DNA from: Streptomyces sp. JJ36
GTDB taxonomy: Bacteria; Actinomycetota; Actinomycetes; Streptomycetales; Streptomycetaceae
Assembly: GCF_021696945.1 (NCBI RefSeq)
Contig: NZ_JACYHE010000003.1
Location: 100,710-164,709, forward strand
Length of the DNA: 64,000 bases
Direction: 5' to 3'
How positions within the stretch are numbered: position 1 is the stretch's first letter; every line of letters starts with the position of its first letter. Below the pieces are notes generated by a model, which searched no databases, was not told the origin of the DNA, and worked only from the letters and a program-made list of their open reading frames with translations. Of this stretch, positions 46,512 through 54,836 are shown piece after piece. The position numbers and the translations under genes are program-made.

Positions 46512-48311
46512 ATGACGGCAACCGAGGACCGGGCCCCCGCCGGGGAGCGCAAGCCGGCGCAACTGGTCGACATGTCGTGGGACCCGATCACCCGGATCAT
46601 CGGCAACCTCGGCATCCACACCAAGATCGATTTCGCCAACCGGGAGGTGGCGGAGTGCTACAGCACCTCGTCGCTCTTCCGCGGCTACTCGGTCTTCATG
46701 AAAGGCAAGGACCCGCGTGACGCCGGCTTCATCACCAGCCGGATCTGCGGCATCTGCGGCGACAACCACACCACGTGCTCCGACTACGCGCAGCAGATGG
46801 CCTACGGCATCAAGCCGCCTCCGCTCGCCGAGCACATCGTCAACCTGGGCGAGGCGGCCGAGTACATCTTCGACCACACGATCTTCCAGGACAACCTGGT
46901 CTTCGTCGACTTCTGCGAGGCGATGGTCAAGGACACCAACCCGGGCGTCCTGGCCCAGGCCGAGAACACCCAGGCGCCCCGCGGCGACGTGCACGGCTAC
47001 CGCACCATCGCCGACATCATGCGGGCGTTCAACCCCTTCGAGGGCGCGGTCTACAAGGAGGCCCTGCAGGTCAGCCGGGTCACCCGGGAGATGTTCTGCA
47101 TCATGGAGGGCCGCCATGTGCACCCCTCCACGCTCTACCCGGGCGGTGTGGGCACCATGCCGGAGCCCACCACCTTCACCGACTACCTCAGCCGGCTCCT
47201 GCGGGTCCTGGACTTCGTCAAGAAGTCCGTGGCGATGAACGACGACGTCTTCGACTTCTTCTACGAGGCCCTGCCGGGCTACGAGGAGGTCGGCCGCCGC
47301 CGCGTGCTGCTCGGCTGCTGGGGCGCCTTCCAGAACCCGGACGTCTGCGACTACCGCTACGAGACGATGAACGAGTGGGGCCGGGCCATGCACGTCACGC
47401 CCGGCATCATCGTCGACGGGGAACTGGTCACCAACAACCTGGTCGACATCAACCTCGGCATGCGCATCCTGCTCGGCAGCTCCTACTACGAGGACTGGCA
47501 GAACGAGGAGCCGTTCGTCACCCACGACCCGCTGGGCAACCCGGTGGACACGCGCCACCCGTGGAACCAGACCACCGTGCCGCTGCCGCAGAAGCGGGAC
47601 TTCCAGGGCAACTACAGCTGGGTGATGAGCCCCCGCTGGTACCACCAGGCCACCGGCGAGCACCTCGCCCTGGACACCGGCGGCGGCCCCCTGGCACGGC
47701 TGTGGTCCACGGCGCTCAACGGGCTGGTCGACACCCCGTACGTGAAGGCGACCGGCCAGAGCGTGCGGATCTCCCTGCCCAAGAGCGAGCGACTGCCGGA
47801 GACGACGCTGGAGTGGCGCATCCCGCGCTGGAACAACACCCTGGAGCGGGACCGCGCGCGGCAGTACTTCGTGGCGTACGCCGCCGCGATGGCCTTCCAC
47901 TTCGTCGAGCAGGCCATGGAGATGGTGCGGGCCGGCGAGACCCGCGTCTTCACCGACTTCGAGGTGCCCGACGAGGCGATCGGCTGCGGCTTCCACGAGG
48001 CCGTCCGCGGCGTCCTCTCGCACCACCTGGTCATCAAGGACAAGAAGATCGCCAACTACCACCCCTACCCGCCGACCCCCTGGAACGCCAGCCCGCGCGA
48101 CAGCTACGGCACCCCGGGCCCGTACGAGGACGCCGTGCAGGGCCAGCCGATCTTCGAGGAGAACGGGCCGGACGACTTCAAGGGCGTCGACATCATGCGC
48201 ACCGTGCGCAGCTTCGACCCCTGCCTCCCCTGCGGCGTGCACATGTACCTCGGCAACGGCAACCAGCTCCAGCGGATGCACTCGCCGACGTACGGGGCCT
48301 CCCATGGCTGA
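46512..48311 (+). CDS. hhyL: NiFe-hydrogenase (group 1h, high-affinity) large subunit
   Basis: A protein of 599 residues. The N-terminal metal motif is SRICGICGDNHTT with Cys79 and Cys82. The C-terminal motif is DPCLPCGVH with Cys571 and Cys574. Maturation should cut after His577 and remove 22 residues. The L1 and L2 forms are those of group 1h enzymes, which oxidise atmospheric H2 in streptomycetes and mycobacteria. The Ni ligands are all Cys and no Sec codon is present. The end overlaps the NifU-like gene by eight bases. Confidence 0.96.
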   Translation: MTATEDRAPAGERKPAQLVDMSWDPITRIIGNLGIHTKIDFANREVAECYSTSSLFRGYSVFMKGKDPRDAGFITSRICGICGDNHTTCSDYAQQMAYGIKPPPLAEHIVNLGEAAEYIFDHTIFQDNLVFVDFCEAMVKDTNPGVLAQAENTQAPRGDVHGYRTIADIMRAFNPFEGAVYKEALQVSRVTREMFCIMEGRHVHPSTLYPGGVGTMPEPTTFTDYLSRLLRVLDFVKKSVAMNDDVFDFFYEALPGYEEVGRRRVLLGCWGAFQNPDVCDYRYETMNEWGRAMHVTPGIIVDGELVTNNLVDINLGMRILLGSSYYEDWQNEEPFVTHDPLGNPVDTRHPWNQTTVPLPQKRDFQGNYSWVMSPRWYHQATGEHLALDTGGGPLARLWSTALNGLVDTPYVKATGQSVRISLPKSERLPETTLEWRIPRWNNTLERDRARQYFVAYAAAMAFHFVEQAMEMVRAGETRVFTDFEVPDEAIGCGFHEAVRGVLSHHLVIKDKKIANYHPYPPTPWNASPRDSYGTPGPYEDAVQGQPIFEENGPDDFKGVDIMRTVRSFDPCLPCGVHMYLGNGNQLQRMHSPTYGASHG

Positions 48312-48858
48312 CCCGGCCCGGCTGGACGACGCGGAGGTCGGGCAGCGGCTCGCCCGCCTCGACGAGCTGCTGGAGCGGGTCGAGACCGTGCCGGGGCCGG
48401 CGACCGAGGCCGCGGTCGAGGCCGTGCAGGCCCTCACCGAGGTCTACGGCGAGGCCCTGGCACGGGCGGCCGACCTGGTGCGCGGCGCGGGGCCGGAGCC
48501 GGCCGAGCGGTTCCTCGCGGACGAGCTGCTCGGCCATCTGCTGGTGCTGCACGACCTCCACCCGGACCCGGTCGAGCAGCGGGCCGCCCGGGCCGTCGAC
48601 GGCCTGCGGGACGCCGTGCGGGAACGCGGCGGAGAGCTGGAGTTCGCCGGGATCGAGGACGGCGAGGCCCGGGTGCGCCTCACCCTCAAGGGCTGCGGCT
48701 CCTCCACCGGCCCGGTGGAGGAGGCCGTCCGCGAGGCCGTGCTCGCCGCGGCACCGGAGCTCTCCGGCGTCCGGCGGGTGCCGGAGGAGCGGCAGGCCGC
48801 GTTCGTCCCGCTGGACGCCCTGGCCCGCCCCTCGGTGGCCGCCGGGGGACCGGCGTGA
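48304..48858 (+). CDS. NifU-like C-terminal-domain protein of the hydrogenase operon
   Basis: A protein of 184 residues. The last third is a NifU-type fold (LEFAGIEDGEARVRLTLKG with CGSS), but the usual CxxC is reduced to a single Cys (GCGSSTG). The N-terminal 90 residues are helical. The gene overlaps hhyL by 8 nt and the DUF5947 gene by four. It may help load or repair Fe-S clusters of HhyS. With one Cys, the scaffold role is uncertain. Confidence 0.75.
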   Translation: MADPARLDDAEVGQRLARLDELLERVETVPGPATEAAVEAVQALTEVYGEALARAADLVRGAGPEPAERFLADELLGHLLVLHDLHPDPVEQRAARAVDGLRDAVRERGGELEFAGIEDGEARVRLTLKGCGSSTGPVEEAVREAVLAAAPELSGVRRVPEERQAAFVPLDALARPSVAAGGPA

Positions 48859-49454
48859 CCACCGGCGCCCTGGAACGGGTCATCCGCCGGGCCCGGTCCG
48901 GCCGGTCCGGCACATCCGGTCCGGCCGAGCACTGCGACCTCTGCCGGGCCCCCGTGGCCGACGGTCACCGGCACCTGCTCGACACGGAGAGCGGGGAGGC
49001 GCTCTGCGCCTGCCGGGCGTGCTCGCTGCTCTTCACGCGGGACGCCGCCAGCGAGGGGCACTACCGGCTGATCCCGGAACGGCGGGTACGGCTGGACCCG
49101 GTGCCGACGGACGGCCTGGGCGTGCCGGTCGGCCTGGCCTACTTCGTACCGCGCGCGGACGGCGCCGTGATCGCCCACTACCCCAGCCCGGCCGGGGCGA
49201 CGCAGTGGGAGGCCGACCCCGCGGCCTGGCGGGACGTGGTGGCCGCCTGCCCCGCGCTGGAGTCGCTCACGGCCGACGTCGAGGCGCTGCTGGTCAACAC
49301 CGCCCGCGGGCGACGGGAACAGTGGATCGTCCCGGTCGACGACTGCTTCCGCCTGGTCGCTGTCGTCCGCCGGGAGTGGCGGGGACTCTCCGGCGGCGAC
49401 CGGGTGTGGCCGGAGATCGAACGGTTCTTCACCGAGCTGACCGAGCGTCGGTGA
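48855..49454 (+). CDS. DUF5947-family protein
   Basis: A protein of 199 residues with a GTG start overlapping the previous stop. An N-terminal metal-site-like set (CDLCRAPVADGHRHLLD and CACRACSLLF) gives five cysteines and two histidines close together. The rest includes DLTALLVNTARGRREQWIVPVDDCFRLV-like content, read in short blocks. The family is found next to group 1h hydrogenases in actinobacteria. A rubredoxin- or zinc-ribbon-like electron or assembly role is a guess. Confidence 0.75.
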   Translation: MTTGALERVIRRARSGRSGTSGPAEHCDLCRAPVADGHRHLLDTESGEALCACRACSLLFTRDAASEGHYRLIPERRVRLDPVPTDGLGVPVGLAYFVPRADGAVIAHYPSPAGATQWEADPAAWRDVVAACPALESLTADVEALLVNTARGRREQWIVPVDDCFRLVAVVRREWRGLSGGDRVWPEIERFFTELTERR

Positions 49455-49471
49455 GAAGCGAGGAGGACACC

Positions 49472-49678
49472 ATGGGCAACATCAGGATCGGCAAGCCCGA
49501 CGTGAAGCCGGACACCCCCTCCCACGTGGAGGGCATCCGGCAGGGCAACGAGGGCCCCCGCGAGGACATGCCGGGGCACCACGAGTCCGGCAAGGCGGAC
49601 GCCCGGCGCTCGACGGGCGTCCACTGGAAGCGGCACAACGCCATCGCGGAGGAGATGCCGAACGTCTCCCCCGGGTGA
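49472..49678 (+). CDS. Small hydrophilic protein of the hydrogenase operon
   Basis: A protein of 68 residues from ATG 49472 after GAGGAGG. It is rich in Pro, Gly, His and charged residues (GKPDVKPDTPSHVEGIRQG; HWKRHNAIAEEMP). It has no membrane helix and no Cys. It lies between the DUF5947 and the single-helix gene, both in the same direction. It is not recognised beyond its position. Confidence 0.6.
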   Translation: MGNIRIGKPDVKPDTPSHVEGIRQGNEGPREDMPGHHESGKADARRSTGVHWKRHNAIAEEMPNVSPG

Positions 49679-49723
49679 CGGAGCGAGGCACGCAGAAACC
49701 GGACCGGACGAAGGAGTGACGGC

Positions 49724-49882
49724 ATGTCAGGCAAGGTGGCCAAAGGCGTACTGATCGGCGAGGCCGCGCTCATCGGCGGGCTCGGGCTCGCCATCGTGCT
49801 CCGGGAGATCCCGGGGCTGGTGCGCGAGGTACGGATCTGGAAGATGATCGGCGGCCGGGTCACCCCCCGGCCCGCCCGGTGA
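49724..49882 (+). CDS. Tiny single-helix membrane protein of the hydrogenase operon
   Basis: A protein of 52 residues from ATG 49724 after GAAGGAG. One hydrophobic helix (VLIGEAALIGGLGLAIVL) is followed by a basic cytoplasmic tail. Its stop overlaps the protease GTG by four bases, so it is translated with it. It could tether the otherwise soluble hydrogenase to the membrane or quinone pool. This is inference. Confidence 0.65.
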   Translation: MSGKVAKGVLIGEAALIGGLGLAIVLREIPGLVREVRIWKMIGGRVTPRPAR

Positions 49883-50445
49883 ACCCGCCCCCGGAAACGC
49901 CGGTGGCACCCCCGGTGCCACCGGCGGCGCGGGACGGGGACCGGCGGACGAGGGTGCTGGTGGCCGGGATCGGCAACGTCTTCCGGTCCGACGACGGCTT
50001 CGGCGTCGAGGTGGCCCGCCGGCTGCTCGCCCGCGGCGGTCTGCCCGCCGGGGTGGAGGTCGCCGACATCGGCGTCCGCGGCATGCATCTGGCCTACCGG
50101 CTGCTCGACGGCTACGCCGGCCTGCTGCTGGTCGACACCGTGCACCGCGACGGGCCGCCCGGCACCGTCTACCGGATCGAGCACGACCTGGACACGCCCG
50201 GCGGCGGTGCCCTCGACGGGCACGGCATGGACCCGGCGTCCGTGCTGGGGCTGCTGGAGCGGCTCGCCGCCGCGACCGGGGTGGAGCGCCCGGTCGGGCG
50301 GGTGCTCCTGGTGGGGTGCGAACCGGCCGTCCTCGACGAGGGCATGGGGCTCTCCGAACCCGTCGCGGCCGCCGTCGAGCCCGCCCTGCAGGCCGTCGAC
50401 GAGCTGCTCCCCACCCTGCTCGGCGCCCCGGTGCCGCACGGCTGA
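49879..50445 (+). CDS. Hydrogenase maturation protease (HycI/HybD family)
   Basis: A protein of 188 residues with a GTG start. The family core VLVAGIGNVFRSDDGFGVEVA contains the first Ni-binding acid. Asp in LLVDTVHRDG and His in GGALDGHGMDP complete the metal site. A Pro-rich extension of 20 residues precedes the core. It removes the 22-residue tail of HhyL after nickel insertion. It is the last gene of the hydrogenase operon. Confidence 0.9.
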   Translation: MNPPPETPVAPPVPPAARDGDRRTRVLVAGIGNVFRSDDGFGVEVARRLLARGGLPAGVEVADIGVRGMHLAYRLLDGYAGLLLVDTVHRDGPPGTVYRIEHDLDTPGGGALDGHGMDPASVLGLLERLAAATGVERPVGRVLLVGCEPAVLDEGMGLSEPVAAAVEPALQAVDELLPTLLGAPVPHG

Positions 50446-50859
50446 CCGCCCGCCGGGGCCCCCGCCGCCACGGTGGGCCCCACCACGGTGAGGGTCCGGC
50501 GGCGCCTGCGGGCCCCGGCCACCCCGGCGTGCGGTGGCTCCGGGCACCGGGACGCTGACCGGCGTACGGGGCGCCACGTCCCCGGCGGGACGGGCCGCGC
50601 GTCCGGCGCGGGCCCGGCACGGCCAGGCGGTGACACGGCTCCGTGCGCCGGTGCGTGGCGGGTGCGCGGGCCCGTGCGACGGTGCGCCGCGGCCCCGCCC
50701 GGATTCCGCGGGCGCCACGTTTCCGCCACGCGGGCCGCAGCCGTTACGGTGATCCCGTCCGCAGAGCTGCCGGGAGGAGCGCGGCCCGCCGCAACGGCCC
50801 CGGTACGCCGCCCCGCCCGGCTCTCGTCCAGCAGACCGACCGGGATCGGAGCCGCCGCG
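50446..50859. other. Intergenic region without recognisable genes
   Basis: 414 bases. No open frame has a ribosome site with normal codon use. TTACGGT near 50744-50750 could be a -10 box for the lipoprotein gene. Otherwise I see only GC-rich imperfect inverted repeats. Confidence 0.4.
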
Positions 50860-51570
50860 ATGAGACGCCCCTCCAGACATCTTCCCCGCCACCGTGCCGC
50901 GACCGCCCTGGCCGCCGTGCTGCTCGCGGTCACGGCATGCCAGGGAGGCGAGGAGGACGACGCCGCCGGAGGCGGCGAGACGCCCGCCTCGCCGGCGAGC
51001 AGCCCCTCGGCCTCCGCCTCCGGGAGCGAGACGCCCGCGGAGAGCCCGGACGCCACCACCGCGGCGCCGACCGCCTCCGGGCCCGCCTCCTCGCCCGCGC
51101 CCTCCGAGGGCGGCGACGTGATCTGCCCGGACCCGTCCGCGCTGGACGCCGGGCGGAAGTCCGGCGACGGGGCCGGCCTCGGCGCGGGCGTGGTCCCGCG
51201 GCTCCAGGAGGTGCGGGTGGCCGCGCACCCCCGGTGCGACCGCGTGGTCTTCGACTTCGAGAACGCGGCGCCGGGCTGGTTCGCCTGGTACGAGGAACCG
51301 CTGCGTTCCCCCGGGCGCGGCGACGCCGTCCGGATGCCCGGGGAGAGCCACCTCAAGTTCGTCCTGTCCGGCGTGCCCCGCGACACCCGGGTGCGGACCG
51401 ACGCCACCACCGCGACCCTCCGCGGCATCAAGCACATCGGCTACTTCGAGGGCGAGCTCAGCCTCGGCCTCGGCATCGACACCCCGGACGGGGAGCCCGC
51501 CGGGTTCCGGGTGCGGGTGTGGGACGACAAGGTCGTCCTGGACATCGCGCACACCTCCGCCGGCGGCTGA
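50860..51570 (+). CDS. AMIN-like domain lipoprotein
   Basis: A protein of 236 residues. The signal (ATALAAVLLAVTAC) ends in a lipobox LTAC-like Cys. A Ser/Thr/Pro/Ala linker of about 70 residues then precedes one globular domain containing VRVAAHPRCDRVVFDFEN and FKVVL-type strands (GYFEGELSLGLGID). This resembles the AMIN-like extracellular domain of unknown function seen in actinobacterial lipoproteins. It is monocistronic. Confidence 0.75.
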   Translation: MRRPSRHLPRHRAATALAAVLLAVTACQGGEEDDAAGGGETPASPASSPSASASGSETPAESPDATTAAPTASGPASSPAPSEGGDVICPDPSALDAGRKSGDGAGLGAGVVPRLQEVRVAAHPRCDRVVFDFENAAPGWFAWYEEPLRSPGRGDAVRMPGESHLKFVLSGVPRDTRVRTDATTATLRGIKHIGYFEGELSLGLGIDTPDGEPAGFRVRVWDDKVVLDIAHTSAGG

Positions 51571-51807
51571 TCCCGGGCCGGCGCGTCACCCCGGCTCCGC
51601 AGGCCCCGGGCCCGCGCCCCGGACTCCCCCGGTCCCTCCCCGCCCGACTCGCGCCGGTATCCCTTCCGTGGCCGAAAAGTGCCCACTCTGTGTCCATAAG
51701 GCACCCATTCGGAGGATTACCACCCCGAGGTACCGGTGACCACGGGAGACGGCACAACGACGGGCGGGCCCGTCCTGCCCGTCTCCCTCGCACAAGGGAG
51801 GACAGCA

Positions 51808-52266
51808 ATGTCAGCGCCGACAACCGGTATCGACCAGCATCCCGACCTCGTCGCGATGCGGGCCCGCTACGAGGAGGCGGCATCGACGCCGGTCGCGCAG
51901 GTCATCGAGGGACTGACCTTCCTCGCCGGTGTCTACCTGGCGATCTCCCCGTGGGTCGTGGGCTTCAACGGGTCGACGAGGCTGACCGCCAGCAACCTGA
52001 TCGTCGGTATCGCCTTCGCGCTGCTCGCCGTGGGCTTCGGCTCCGCGTACGAGCGCACGCACCGCCTCGGCTGGACGGCACCGCTGCTGGGTGTGTGGAT
52101 CATCATCTCCCAGTGGGTGATCGTCGGTGCCCCGGACAGGGCCGCCGTGGTCCTGAACAACGTGATCGCCGGCGGCGTGGCCGCACTGTGCGGCTTCGCG
52201 GTCATGGGGCTCGCCGCGAGCGGTATGCGCGGCAAGCGCGGAAAGCGGGCCGCGGCCACCAGCTGA
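51808..52266 (+). CDS. SPW-repeat membrane protein
   Basis: A protein of 152 residues from ATG 51808 after AGGGAGG. Four hydrophobic segments occur as two repeats, each with the signature Trp: AISPWVVGF and IISQWVIVGAP. The C-terminus is basic. The family is integral to the cytoplasmic membrane with unknown function. The first 50 residues are hydrophilic. Confidence 0.85.
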   Translation: MSAPTTGIDQHPDLVAMRARYEEAASTPVAQVIEGLTFLAGVYLAISPWVVGFNGSTRLTASNLIVGIAFALLAVGFGSAYERTHRLGWTAPLLGVWIIISQWVIVGAPDRAAVVLNNVIAGGVAALCGFAVMGLAASGMRGKRGKRAAATS

Positions 52267-52461
52267 CCGGTCCGGAAACCACCCACCGGGAGCCGGGCGG
52301 ACGGTCGTGAGGCACGCCCTCACCCCACCGCCCGGCTCCACTCGTACGGAAGACGGCAGGAGCGGCCAAACGCCGCCTCCGTCCCTCCGCCGCCGCCCCG
52401 GTCGGCCCGTCCGTCGCTGCCGGGCCGCCGCAGGCAGGCCCCCGGCTGTCCGGTCGCCGCC

Positions 52462-52710
52462 TCAGGCGCCGAGGCGGGCGGCCATCGCGTCCAGTCGCGA
52501 CGCCAGGGCGTCCAGCTCCCGCTCCGGCGGCGTCCCGGCCGCCAGCTCGTCGGCCAGGTCGTCCCGGGAGGTGATCTCCACGGCCCCGCGGTAGGGATCG
52601 GAGTCCAGCTCCGCGGCGGACACCACTTCGGCCCGGCCGCCCACGACGATCAGCGTGGCGTCGGACTCGGGGGACTCCAGCAGGTCGCGCACGTGCTCGC
52701 GAGTGATCAC
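52462..52710 (-). CDS. Small acidic protein of unknown function
   Basis: A protein of 82 residues from GTG 52710 after GAGGAGG. It is rich in acidic residues and helices (REHVRDLLESPESDATLIVV, RELDALASRLDAMAARLGA). It has no Cys, signal or membrane helix. It is not recognised. It precedes no other gene closely and may be expressed with the next leftward gene at 52802. Confidence 0.6.
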   Translation of the reverse strand: MITREHVRDLLESPESDATLIVVGGRAEVVSAAELDSDPYRGAVEITSRDDLADELAAGTPPERELDALASRLDAMAARLGA

Positions 52711-52801
52711 GACGGCTCCTCCTCGGCGCGGGACGGGGACGCCGGGCAGGCCCGGCGCCGGGACCCGCGGTACCCGGCGCATGCCGCCGGAAACGGTCGC
52801 C

Positions 52802-53338
52802 TCAGCCGGCGGTGCCGACGGTGCCGGCGTCGAGGCGGGCCAGCAGCTCCGCCCGGTGCAACGCGGCCACCTCGCCGGTCAGATCCGGGTGCCGCAGGAA
52901 GGGCGCGGCCGCCCGGTCGCCCCCGTCCGGAGCGGTCAGCCGGCGGAACTCCACCGGCACCGCACCGGCGTGCTCCGAACCGGCCAGCGCCGCCACGGCC
53001 GTCACCGCCAGCGCGGGATCGGCCAGCAGCGCCGCCGCCCAGCTCGCCACGACCTCGTCCACCCAGGTGCGCCAGGCGGATTCCCCGGCGGAGGGCGTGC
53101 CGTCCCCGGACCGGCCGGGCCCGGAAAGACCGTCCAGCCGGTCCGCACCACCCGGCCCGGCCATGCCCAGCAGCGCGGCGTCGGTCCGGGTCGGGTAGCG
53201 CAACCAGGCGGCCACCGTCGCCGCCTGCCGGGCCTGCTCCTGCGCGAGGACGGCGTTCACCGTGCCGGGCGCGGGCGGGTAGGCGCGCAGCAGCCACTGC
53301 GCGGTGGCCGCGATGACGGACGGGAACTCGGCGGACAT
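52802..53338 (-). CDS. Conserved helical protein of unknown function
   Basis: A protein of 178 residues from ATG 53338 after GGGAGG. It is helical, Ala-rich and soluble (VIAATAQWLLRAYPPAPGTV, DEVVASWAAALLADPALAV). No catalytic motif is evident. It probably sits in one transcription unit with the small gene at 52462. Confidence 0.6.
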   Translation of the reverse strand: MSAEFPSVIAATAQWLLRAYPPAPGTVNAVLAQEQARQAATVAAWLRYPTRTDAALLGMAGPGGADRLDGLSGPGRSGDGTPSAGESAWRTWVDEVVASWAAALLADPALAVTAVAALAGSEHAGAVPVEFRRLTAPDGGDRAAAPFLRHPDLTGEVAALHRAELLARLDAGTVGTAG

Positions 53339-53498
53339 GCGGCGGCCACCTCCCGGGACGGGGACGGAGGGGGTTCCGCAGCGCGGAACGCGCCCGTCAC
53401 CGTACCGGCCGGACGGAGCTCCGGGGCATGACGCCGGTCACCCGGGGCCGGGGCAGGTGCCCGGCCTCCCGACGGCCGGCGCTTGCTCCGGGTGCGGG

Positions 53499-54521
53499 TC
53501 ACCCCACGGCCACCGCGGCGCCCTCGTCCCCCGTGGAGCGGAGGGCCGCGACGGCCCGGTCGGTCTCCTCCGCCACCAGGTCGTGGTGGAGACCCATCGC
53601 CGCCGCGGAGCCCTGCGCCGCCGCGTTGATCACCTGTACGTACCGGTCGACCGCGTTCCCCGCCGCCCAGACGCCGGGCACCCCGGTGAACCCGCGGGGG
53701 TCGGTGCGCACCAGCCCCTGCTCGTCCACCGGGCAGCCGAGCCGGGTCAGCAACTCGTCGCGGGGGACCATCCGCGGCTGTACGAACACCGCACTCCGCG
53801 GGACCGTACGGCCGCCGGCCAGTTCCACGCCGCGCAGCCGGCCGTCCTCCACCACGAGCCGTTCGACCGCACCGGGGGCGAGCCGGACCCCGCGGGCGGC
53901 CAGCCGCTCCCGGCCCTCCGCGGAGAGGTCCAGCAGGTGCGGGAAGAGCACGACGTCCGCGGACCACTCGCGCACCAGCAGCGCCTGGCGCACCGCGTCC
54001 GGGTGGGTGCCGAGCACGCCCAGCGGCTGGTCCCGCACCTCGTACCCGTGGCAGTACGGGCAGTGCAGCACCTCCCGCCCCCAGCGCTCGCGTACCCCCG
54101 GGACCGGCGGGAGCTCGTCACGCAGCCCGGTGGTCACCAGCAGCCGGCGGGCGCGCAGCACCGGGCCGCCGGCCACCCGCACCAGGAAGCCGGGGCCGCC
54201 GGGGCCGTCCGGCGCGCCGACGGGGCGGGCGTCCTCCACCCGGCCGTCGACGAGGTCCACCCCGTACCCGGCCACCTCCGCCCGGCCCCGCTCCCGCAGG
54301 TCCGCCGGGGGCGTCCCGTCCCGGGTCAGGAAGCCCCGCACACGGGCGGCGGGGGCGTTGCGCGGTTCCCCCGCGTCGACCACCGCCACCCGGCGCCGGG
54401 CCCGGGCCAGCACCAGGGCGGCGCTCAGCCCGGCCGGGCCGCCGCCCGCCACTACCACGTCGTATCCGGCACGCTCCCCGTCGGTCGCGTGCGGACGCTG
54501 CTGCTCTGCTTCGGCCTGCAT
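53499..54521 (-). CDS. Thioredoxin-reductase-like FAD/NAD(P) oxidoreductase
   Basis: A protein of 340 residues. ATG 54521 follows GGAGG. FAD motif VVVAGGGPAGLSAAL near residue 22, redox-active pair Cys154/Cys157 in HCPYCHGYE, NADP-domain GVLGTHPDAV and the C-terminal GVWAAGNAVDRYVQVINAAA are all present. There is no thioredoxin partner nearby, so the disulfide substrate is unknown. This subgroup is common in streptomycetes and often reduces a dedicated small partner or a metabolite. Confidence 0.88.
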   Translation of the reverse strand: MQAEAEQQRPHATDGERAGYDVVVAGGGPAGLSAALVLARARRRVAVVDAGEPRNAPAARVRGFLTRDGTPPADLRERGRAEVAGYGVDLVDGRVEDARPVGAPDGPGGPGFLVRVAGGPVLRARRLLVTTGLRDELPPVPGVRERWGREVLHCPYCHGYEVRDQPLGVLGTHPDAVRQALLVREWSADVVLFPHLLDLSAEGRERLAARGVRLAPGAVERLVVEDGRLRGVELAGGRTVPRSAVFVQPRMVPRDELLTRLGCPVDEQGLVRTDPRGFTGVPGVWAAGNAVDRYVQVINAAAQGSAAAMGLHHDLVAEETDRAVAALRSTGDEGAAVAVG

Positions 54522-54689
54522 GCCGCTCACCTCCGAGTGCAGGCTGCGCCGGGGCGCGCGGGGAGGCCAAACGGCGTTGCCGTTTCCGGGAACCCGGCCC
54601 CCTCGCTCCCCGGTCGTGCGGCGCCCGCCCGTTCGCCGCCGGCACGGGCCCCGGCGGCGCGATCCCGCGGGCCGGCACCGGAGTCGGTC

Positions 54690-54695
54690 TAGGAT
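54690..54695 (+). promoter_or_regulatory. Possible -10 box before the CNNM pair
   Basis: TAGGAT lies 64 nt before the putative leader start. No convincing -35 is seen, so it is tentative. Confidence 0.3.
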
Positions 54696-54758
54696 GTGGC
54701 CGAACGGCATCTGCTGCCGACCGAAAACCGATCACCCAGAAGGAGTCGCGGGGCCGCG

Positions 54759-54836
54759 ATGGACGATCCTCCGAGTACCTGCTGTGCCATGCCCCGACCG
54801 CCGGAACCGAGCGGGCGAACGGGGGTGGCACGGTGA
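54759..54836 (+). CDS. Possible 25-residue leader peptide coupled to the CNNM gene
   Basis: A frame of 26 codons from ATG 54759 to TGA 54836. It begins M-D-D-P-P and contains many prolines, an acidic residue next to proline again (PPEP), and a CC pair. AGAAGGAG lies 13 nt upstream. The stop overlaps the GTG of the CNNM gene by four bases, so downstream translation depends on it. Acidic-proline runs destabilise translating ribosomes at low Mg2+, and CNNM/CorC proteins move Mg2+. A Mg2+-sensing leader is therefore plausible but unproven. It could also be a simple coupling peptide. Confidence 0.45.
   Translation: MDDPPSTCCAMPRPPEPSGRTGVAR

Noticed and set aside
46512..48311. Selenocysteine in the hydrogenase large subunit
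   Set aside because: Both metal motifs use TGC codons and no in-frame UGA is present.
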